A stretch of 13,475 nt of DNA from Candidatus Lindowbacteria bacterium RIFCSPLOWO2_12_FULL_62_27. Lineage in GTDB: Bacteria > Lindowbacteria > 2-12-FULL-62-27. Shown one piece after another: positions 5,399 through 13,300 of this stretch. The notes below the pieces were generated by a model. That model did not search any database. It was not told the DNA's origin and saw nothing but the letters and a program-made list of their open reading frames with translations. Numbering within the stretch: the first letter of the stretch is position 1; every line of letters starts with the position of its first letter. The DNA lies in contig MFPR01000032.1 of the NCBI GenBank assembly GCA_001784175.1, positions 1 through 13,475 on the forward strand, read 5' to 3'. A program made the translations under genes and the position numbers.

Positions 5399-6906
5399 CC
5401 GCGCCGGTGCGGCCGCCGTCCCCGGAGGATTTTGCGCGCGCGTTTGAGGGGCTGGTCGACGTCGCGGTTGTCGCCGATCCCGACGGGCGGATTCTGGCCG
5501 CGAACGAGGCGGCTGCGGCGTTTTGGGGATACCGGCGGGACGAGTTGGGCGGCCGTCGGATGGACGACCTGATCTCGGCCGACGGGGCGGCCCAGCGGGA
5601 GTTTCTCTTGGAGAAAGTGCGTTCGGAAGAAGGCGTCAAGGAAGTATGCCTCATCTGCAGGACGAGGGATGACCGCCGGGTCCCGATGTTCTTTTCGGTG
5701 TCGGCGCTGAAAGACGGCCGGCGGCTGTCCGCGCTCGTGTACATCGGGCGGGAGATGGCGGAAACGCGGAGTCTCCTGGAGCAGACGGCGGGCGCCGCGG
5801 TCAGTTCCAGAAAAAAAGTGGAAGAGCTGCAGCTCGAAAACGTGCGGCTTCGGGCGGGCTGGCGCGTCGGATCGCAGACGCTGGTGTACGTCAGCGCCGC
5901 CATGCAGTCGATCATGGACACGGTCACCCAGATCGCGCGGTTCGATGTGCCGGTCCTGATCCACGGCGAGACGGGGACCGGCAAGGAGCTGATCGCGGGC
6001 GCGATTCACCAAAGTCCCACCAATCTCAGACGCGACCGGCCTTTTGTCGCCATCAACTGCGCGACCCTCGCAGCGCCGTTGCTTGAAAGCGAACTCTTCG
6101 GATACGCGCGCGGCGCGTTTACGGGTGCGGTGGGCGCCAAGCAGGGAATTCTGGAGGCGGCCTCCGGCGGGACGTTGTTTCTCGACGAAGTCGTCGAAGC
6201 GCCGCCGTCGATCCAGGCCAAGCTGTTGCGGGTCCTGGACACGGGCGAGTACATGAAACTGGGCGAGACGCGCAGCCGGCGGGCGGACGTTCGATTGATC
6301 GCGGCCACCAACAAGAGCGTCCCGGACGAAATCGCCGCCGGGCGGTTTCGGGAGGATTTATACCAGCGGCTGAAGGGCGTCGAAATCCACGTCCAGCCGC
6401 TGAGGGATCGTCCGGAGGACATTCCGGTGATCGTGCGGTTTTATCTCGACGAGTTCAACCGGACGATGAACAAGCAGGTGTCGATCAGCGACGAGGCGTT
6501 CCGGGTATTGGAGGGGTGCGATTGGATCGGGAATGTCCGGGAACTGCGCAACGCGATCCAGCAACTCGTGGTGATGGCGGCGTCCGTCCGTCCGGTGGTG
6601 ATCGGGCGGAAGGATCTGCCGGATGCCATCGTGCGTCCCGATCATCGGACGCGGAGTCGCGTGAAGCTGGAGTGGAGCCCCGTTCGATTCACGTCAGACG
6701 CGGGTGAGATTCTGTCCATCTTCGATGTGCGTGCGGCGGCGCTCCGGCAGGTGGAAAAGGAGTATCTGATCCATCTGCTCAAGCGGCACAACGGAAAGAT
6801 CATTGCGGCGGCGCGGGCGGCGGGGGCCAGCCGGCGGTTCATGCATCAGAAGTTGAAGGAACTGAAGATCAGTCCGAGGGCGTTTAAGACAGGGAAGAAG
6901 GCGTGA
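5395..6906 (+). CDS. PAS-containing sigma-54-dependent transcriptional activator
   Basis: This 503-residue enhancer-binding protein has a PAS domain at about 15-122 (VVADPDGRILAANEAAAAFWGY) and a short coiled linker at 138-153. The AAA+ domain spans about 160-395, and a Fis-type helix-turn-helix lies at about 451-492. Key parts are intact: Walker A GETGTGKE (191-198), the sigma-54 contact loop GAFTGA (240-245), Walker B GGTLFLDE (258-265) and the FREDLYQRL segment (318-326). Oddities are WIGNVREL where WPGNVREL is usual, and DEVVEAPP where DEIG[ED] is usual. The GTG start shares GTGA with the phosphatase stop, so it is translationally coupled to a partner-switch set. There is no receiver domain, so control must come from the PAS domain or from a protein partner. 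A perfect sigma-54 promoter lies about 300 bases downstream. Confidence 0.95.
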   Translation: MTAPVRPPSPEDFARAFEGLVDVAVVADPDGRILAANEAAAAFWGYRRDELGGRRMDDLISADGAAQREFLLEKVRSEEGVKEVCLICRTRDDRRVPMFFSVSALKDGRRLSALVYIGREMAETRSLLEQTAGAAVSSRKKVEELQLENVRLRAGWRVGSQTLVYVSAAMQSIMDTVTQIARFDVPVLIHGETGTGKELIAGAIHQSPTNLRRDRPFVAINCATLAAPLLESELFGYARGAFTGAVGAKQGILEAASGGTLFLDEVVEAPPSIQAKLLRVLDTGEYMKLGETRSRRADVRLIAATNKSVPDEIAAGRFREDLYQRLKGVEIHVQPLRDRPEDIPVIVRFYLDEFNRTMNKQVSISDEAFRVLEGCDWIGNVRELRNAIQQLVVMAASVRPVVIGRKDLPDAIVRPDHRTRSRVKLEWSPVRFTSDAGEILSIFDVRAAALRQVEKEYLIHLLKRHNGKIIAAARAAGASRRFMHQKLKELKISPRAFKTGKKA

Positions 6907-6935
6907 GATAAGGCTCGGTGAACAGAGAAACCATT

Positions 6936-6975
6936 GGACACGAACGGACACGAACGATCACGAACGGACACGAAT
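6936..6975 (+). repeat. Four-copy 10-bp tandem repeat
   Basis: Four head-to-tail decamers: GGACACGAAC, GGACACGAAC, GATCACGAAC and GGACACGAAT. Three of the four are identical except for the last base of the final copy; the third differs at two positions. The array lies 30 bp after the activator stop codon. Confidence 0.9.
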
Positions 6976-7054
6976 GAAACATTCAACCCGTGTGAACGAT
7001 GTAATTGTCTATAATGCGCACATAATTGCACGTTTATTGTTTGTTACATATCAT

Positions 7055-7075
7055 TTAAATAATCAGAATATTATA
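7055..7075. promoter_or_regulatory. Candidate upstream activator site A
   Basis: This 21-bp imperfect dyad is centred on 7065, with 7 of 10 arm positions complementary (core half AATA-TC facing GA-TATT). It matches site B (7161-7181) at 19 of 21 positions. Its centre is about 164 bp before the predicted start of transcription, a typical distance for an enhancer bound by a Fis-type sigma-54 activator. The identity of the binding protein is inferred. Confidence 0.5.
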
Positions 7076-7160
7076 TAAATTAACAGCGTAATTTGTATAC
7101 TTTTATTCCCCTTTTTTGGCCAACCCGGAAATGTCCTGCCGAGAGGAGTACATCTAATTA

Positions 7161-7181
7161 TTAAATAATCAGAGTGTTATA
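7161..7181. promoter_or_regulatory. Candidate upstream activator site B
   Basis: This is the second copy of the 21-bp dyad, differing from site A by two A-to-G changes, exactly 106 bp further on (close to ten helical turns). It is centred near -58 relative to the predicted start of transcription. Confidence 0.5.
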
Positions 7182-7202
7182 ATTTTTGTCTGGTTCCTAA
7201 AC

Positions 7203-7218
7203 TGGCACGCAAGTTGCA
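7203..7218 (+). promoter_or_regulatory. Sigma-54 (RpoN) promoter
   Basis: TGGCACGCAAGTTGCA matches the sigma-54 consensus TGGCAC-N5-TTGC[AT] at every fixed position, with GG (7204-7205) and GC (7216-7217) separated by the required 10 bp. Transcription should start near 7229 and read into the giant gene. The operon just upstream encodes a sigma-54 activator. Confidence 0.85.
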
Positions 7219-7308
7219 ACGATATATATTATAGTGGATATAAATGCCGCAAGAGTAATTAATGAAATCGTGAAATGCATCTGTGAACGGCGGGTAGACC
7301 ACCCTTTG

Positions 7309-7339
7309 TCCCCCCATGTATTAGGGGGAAAGAGGGGGG
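7309..7339 (+). promoter_or_regulatory. Leader hairpin with competing G-runs
   Basis: TCCCCC (7309-7314) pairs with GGGGGA (7324-7329) around a 9-nt loop. The same C-run (7310-7315) could instead pair with a second G-run (7334-7339), which is the Shine-Dalgarno-like stretch before the TTG start at 7351. The pairing options are visible; a regulatory role is speculative. Confidence 0.4.
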
Positions 7340-7350
7340 TTGACCCGGTT

Positions 7351-10300
7351 TTGTTGTCCCCTCAGAAAACGGTATTGTCTGTGATTTTGGCAGCGGGCTT
7401 CTTGTGCATGGCCGCGTCATCCGAGGCCAAGATGATGTCGGATACGATAGTGGTTTATCAGGTGCAGATCGGGGGAGATACGGGTGGGGCAACTGGCGAG
7501 TTTGTTACGCTATTTAATCCTCGGCCAGAGTCCGTCAGTTTGACGCCTTACAAAATCGTAAAGGCCTCCAGTGCCGGTGGAAGCATAGCAAATTGGACCG
7601 CTTCACTTGCGGGAACCATCGGCCCGTTTGGATTCTATAGGATCGTGGCCAAAAACGCCGGCAACGTTTTGTTGTCAACAAAAGACGAGGCGACATCTGT
7701 CAACGCCGCCCTCGCCGCCAGTAATCAAATCGCGTTGGTGAACAGCACCCAAACGGACACCCGGGATCGTTTCGGATGGGGCGCCATTACGGTTCCCATG
7801 TACACCGACACGCCACCGCACAATACATCCGACCCCGGCGACAACCAGTCCTTTATGCGGCTTGCGGATACTTTGGCCGGCGGCATGATCAAGACGAACA
7901 GCAATAGGGCCGATTTTGTGATCAACGCGCCAACAGACACGTTCAACACTGCCACCCGACACCGGCGCGTGGTTTTCGACTGCAAAACGCCCCCGGGCGC
8001 CGTCACGGTGGGCACGGCGTTCAATCTTTACTGCACGGCCACGCTGGTGGTCGGCGATACCTACTTTCTTCAGGATTCCAACGTGATTACTGATTATTCC
8101 GGAGACTCCGCGTGGGCGGACTTGACCGGTTGGGGAACGGACACCCTTGTGGTGAACAGTTCAAACGATGCGGCCGACACGACCGATGTGTTTTCCGCCG
8201 GCCGGCGGACCATGACGCTGCGGTTCACAGCCGGCGTGGACGGATCGGTTCAGCGGCTGGTGATCAGCGATGCGTATTGCACGGGGTTCGTTTCGATCAC
8301 CCTCAACAGCCCGGCCGACACCATTCAGTTCCGCGTAGCCGCATCGCAGGGGACCCATGAAACGAGCACGGCGAGTTTCACCACTTCGGGCACCGACAGC
8401 GGGGCCGCGGCGGACACGGTGGTGGTGGCGTTTCGAAACGGGATCGACACGCAGATCGTGACGCACAGTTCCAGCGGCGTGTGGGCCTGTACCGGCAACT
8501 ACACGTTTCGCGACATGGACGGCGGCGAGACCGTGTTTGCCTACGTCTACAAAGGCGGGGTGCAGAAGGCCAACGACACGATCACGATTTTATACGACGG
8601 CACGTCGCCGAAAATATCGGCCATCGCGAACACCGGTGTGATCAGCGGGTCCAGCTACAACAACACCAGCCAGACCGTCATCTTCTACGTCGTCGACACC
8701 GGCGCCGGATTCAGTTCCAGTTCCGGATGCACGCTCCATTACCAGCAGATCGGCGGATCCACCATCAACGACACGGCCCAGGCGACGGAGAACAACGCGG
8801 CGGGCACCTGGACTGTCAGCGCGTCCATTCCGTTCAATCTGGTGACCGCCACCGACACCCAGTGGAAGTTCTGGCTGACGTGTTCGGACGACGCCGGAAA
8901 CAGCTCGCTGTCGAGTTCGCTGTCTCCGCCCTATACCGCGAACAACAACGGCACCGCGACCATCAATGTGATCGGCGCGCGCGATGTCGTCATCAGCGAG
9001 GTCATGTGGGACGGCAACGACAGCGAGTATATTGAGCTGTACAACACGACGAATGCGGACGTCGATTTGAGCGGCTGGACCCTGTCCGATTATGTGGGAG
9101 GGGGCGCCACGGGATTTACGTACACCTTTGTGGCGGGAGACAGCATCCCGGCCTACGGCCATTTTCTCCTACTTCAGGGCAGCGGCGGGTCGGGCGCGTT
9201 GGGCGTCAACGATCTGGTGGGTGCCGGGGGCAAGCGAGAGGCGGGGATCGACACGGCGGAGACCGACGATTTTGACGATGAAGATCTGGATGACCAAGGC
9301 GACTCCGTGGGGCTGAGGGACAACAACGGCAATCTGATCGACACGGCCGCCTTCACGTCGGGTTGGCCCAAGGGCTCGGGCGGCACGACCGACGACGTGC
9401 GGGTTTCGATGGAGCGCAAGCTGACGGGTGTCAACTTCCAAACGTCGGCGGACGGATCGACCGCCAGTGAGTGGGACTCGCATTTGATGAGGGCCGGTCA
9501 TCACGGGCGGCGGCACGGAACGCCCGGGCACGCCAACAGCATCAACGTGCCGTACAGCGATGTGTCTCCGAAAAATCCCGTCATGGAAGGCGGGCGCGGC
9601 AAGTGGACGTTCACGGTGACGAACGGGCCCACCGCGTTTGCCGGCGGCCGGGTCGTCCTGCAGATGCCGGTCGGGTGGTCCAAGCCCGGAAGCACGGCGA
9701 CGGACTCGGGATACACGACGGTCAGCATTGCCAACGGATCGATCAGCACGACGACGTTCAGCGGCCAGAGCGTCGTCGTGGACCTCACCTCGTGGACGGC
9801 GTCGACCGGTCAATTGACGGTCACGTACGGCGACGCGGCGTCGTCCGGGGACCGGAGTTCCATCGCCAAAGTCCAGTCGTCGTCGAGCGGAACGCCGGCG
9901 GCCGTGCAGCTCTTTTATGATTTCGACGGTACCTCGGTCGTGCAGGCGGGCGACAGCGGCATGGGAAACTGGGGGAGCAAGTCCGGCGACACGCTGCCGG
10001 TGGTGGACCTCGGGGGCGCGAGTGTCGACACGGTCCCGTCATCGAATCCGCGAAGTTTCATAGGGTCGGAGTACGAGCTGACATCGACGTACAGCGACTC
10101 GATCGGCCGGAAAATTTACGGGGCGCACGATTCGGTTTCGATCCGGCCGTTTCTGACAGGGTCAGACGTCGCCGACGATTCGCATATTCACGAGTACGCG
10201 AGTTTCACCGGATTCTACGATCCGTCGGCGAACGACTCGACGGAGGTCGGAGGCTGGACCAACAGTTCCGGAGAGTTCGCCGTCACGGTGCATGTCAGCG

Positions 10301-13300
10301 CCATCGCGGGGAACGACGCGCAGCTCAACCAATTCCGCCTGACGGACGCCGACAAGGGAGCCTTGTTGCGGACGTACAATGATTCGGCCCGCCTGCCGGT
10401 GCCGGTCATCAACGAGGTGGGATGGGACGGGATATCGACCGAATTTATTGAAATATATAATCCGACCCATCAAGTCCAGACGCTGTCCGGGTATCGGGTC
10501 ATCCAGGTGTCGAATATTTCCGACAGCCCGGCAAATAACGCGGCCGACCACATCGGGCCGGCGACGTTTAACTCGGTGTTCAGTATCAATCCCTTTTCGT
10601 ATGTCATCATCACAGACGCGGCCAATATCGTTCAGGACACAGCCGGCACAGATTCGGATTTTACGGACGCCCAAGACCATACGGACGATCCGGGCGACAC
10701 ACTGGTTTTGCAAAACGCGGGCGGTCAGTTTTCGGATGCAATGGGGATTTTGGGAAACGGCAATTATTACAATGGGAACACCACGGGCGACCCGGTGGCA
10801 TCGCTGTGGGCGCTGGAGCGGATCTATCCAAACCGGAGCGGTATGGACAGCGCGTCGTGGTCGGCGTCGGATTCGGGTTTGGATTTTGGCGGCACGGCCC
10901 AGAGCGGCTCGCCGGGCCGGCCCAATGCCAAGTCTCTGTTCAAGACGGAGGTTGACCGGATGGACACCTTCGTGAAGGCTGGCGACACAGGGCGGGTGCA
11001 ACTGATTCTGAAAATCGCGTCAGGCGACACCCAGCCCAACCAGCAGATCGGATGTACGGCGACAGTGGATGCATGGGCGGTTCACGGAGATTCTTCGTTC
11101 CTCGTCACGTTCGTTTTGACCACCAACGCTTACGGGACAGCACTGATCGAGATTCACCCCAGCGGCGGCAACACATCCGGGACCGTAACGGTGCGGATCA
11201 AGCAGCCCTACGGCGTGACCGACAGCGCCTACGTGGTGTTTGACCGGGGCGAGTCGCTCGTATACGTCTTTCAGGCGTCGGAAACAAATGTTTTTGACAC
11301 TTCCTCCACCAACGCGCTTCTTGTTTACGCTTGGTTTTCCGACACGATTTCCGGGCTCGATTCCACGATCATGCCGCAATTGCGGTGGAAAATCGGATCG
11401 GGCGGAACGTATTCGACGCTGGCCAACATGACGCAGTACTCGGGCGACACCTATTTGTACCGGATCGACATTTCGCCGGACTCGTGGTCGAAGATTCCGC
11501 ACGACACCGTATACTGGCAGGCCGTATGGAGGGACCGGGCGGGGAACTGGGACACGTCGCCCGACAATCATTCCCGGTCGGGCGAGTACGTCGACAACAC
11601 GCGCGCGTTCGACACGCTGGCGTCGCCGGGCGGGTCGGACACCGTGAACGGGGCCAATGCGCTCATCCGGATTCGAATGGGCGACGCCGCGCGGGACTAC
11701 TGCACCATCACGCTCAAGTACGACTCGGGCAGTTCAGGCCTGTGGACCAACGTCACGCTGGTGTCGGAGTCGGACACGAAAACGAACATCCGAACGTCTC
11801 CGTCGGGCGAGACGCTGGATTTGCGCTGGAACACCAGAGCCGACATCTCCGGCACGACGGTGGCGAGCATGCGGCTGAGGATCGAAGTATTCGACGGATT
11901 CGACACCCGAACGGATACGAGCGGGTATTTTGGACTGAACAATTACTTGAAGGTGACTCCATCGAATCCGCCGGACGGACAAGAAACCAATTCCGCGTCG
12001 GTGCGGTTTGAGTGGTCCTCGACGGTCGGCGCGGAGACCTACACATGGCAGTTGTCAAAGAGCGCGGCATTCACAACCCTCACGGACAGCGCCGTCGACA
12101 CGACCGTCACCAGCCTCATCAAGAGCCTGCCCAACGAGGATACTTTCTATTGGCGAGTGATCGGGCAGGACTCGATTTCGAATTTTGACACAACGGCCGC
12201 GCGGGGCCTGATCCTGGACACGTCGGTCGCGCAGGTGACACCATCGCAGCCGGCGGACGGGCACGAGACGACAGCGATCGACATCGTGGTGAGCTGGAGC
12301 GCGGTATCGGACAGTGTGGGGGTGGATTCCTACGCGGTGGAGGTGTCGAAGAACACGGGGTTCACGAACATCGCGTTTACGGACACGATTGACGGGGGGC
12401 TGACGAGCGACACGGTGACGGGGCTGTACAATGACACGTACTTTTGGCGGGTGCGCGGGATCGACGATCTTGCGAACGGGGGGACGTACTCGACGACAAG
12501 GGGGTTTGTGACGGACACGCTGATCGGTCAGACAAGTTTGTCGCAGCCTGCGGATGGTCATGAGACGACAGTGATCGACTTTTTGGTGATCTGGGGTGCT
12601 CTGTCGGACAGCGTCGGTATCGACAGTTACGCGGTGGAGGTATCGAAGAACACGGCGTTTACGAACGTCGCCTTTACGGACACGGTGGACGGCGCGACCG
12701 GCGTCGCGAGCGATACGGTGACCGGGCTGTACAACGACACATACTATTGGCGGGTGCGTGTGATCGACGATCTGGCGAACGGGGGAACGTATTCGAGCAC
12801 GCAGGGGTTTGTGACGGACACGATCGTGAACACGCCGAGCTTGTCGCAGCCGGCGGACGGGCACGAGACGACGGCGATCGACTTTCAGGTGAGCTGGAGC
12901 GCGGTAACGGACAGTGTGGGCGTGGACAGTTACGCGGTGGAGGTATCGAAGAACACGGGGTTCACGAGCATCGCCTTTACGGACACGGTTGACCAGGCGT
13001 TCACGGCGGACACGGTGACGGGGTTGTACAACGACACATATTATTGGCGTGTGCGAGGGATCGATGATCTGGCGAACGGGGGGGCGTATTCGACGACGCG
13101 AGGGTTTGTGGCGGACACGATCGTGAACGCGCCGAGCCTGTCGCAGCCTGCGGACGGGCACGAGACGACGGCGATCAACCTATTGGTGAGCTGGAGCCTG
13201 TCGGACAGCGTTGGGGTGGACAGTTACGCGGTGGAGGTATCGAAGAACACGGGATTCACGAACATCGCGTTTACGGACACGTTGGACGGCGCGTTCACGA

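Larger units (their letters stand above)
6907..7350. other. AT-rich regulatory intergenic region
   Basis: There is no gene here. GC falls sharply from about 6980 to 7260. The region carries a decamer tandem repeat (6936-6975), two 21-bp dyads (7055-7075 and 7161-7181), a sigma-54 promoter (7203-7218), and a leader with a C-run/G-run hairpin (7309-7339) before the giant gene. No intrinsic terminator is visible after the activator gene. Confidence 0.75.

Noticed and set aside
7010-7015. TATAAT as a sigma-70 -10 box in the intergenic region
   Set aside because: There is no acceptable -35 box at 16-18 bp upstream, and such hexamers are expected by chance in this AT-rich patch.
7366-7420. Lipoprotein signal at the start of the giant protein (Cys in GFLC)
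   Set aside because: The residue before the Cys is Leu, and the lipobox pattern is not met. An ordinary signal peptide with cleavage after SEA fits better.
8481-9035. Plus-strand frame of 184 codons inside the giant gene, and similar ones at 9471-9920 and 10379-10975
   Set aside because: These are out-of-frame shadows rich in Arg and His. The frame starting at 7351 is continuous through all of them.
12055-13161. Long minus-strand open frame (368 codons) across the fibronectin-like repeats
   Set aside because: It is an Arg/His/Val-rich mirror of the repeat array, repeats with the same period, and has no ribosome-binding site. The plus frame has the protein-like content.
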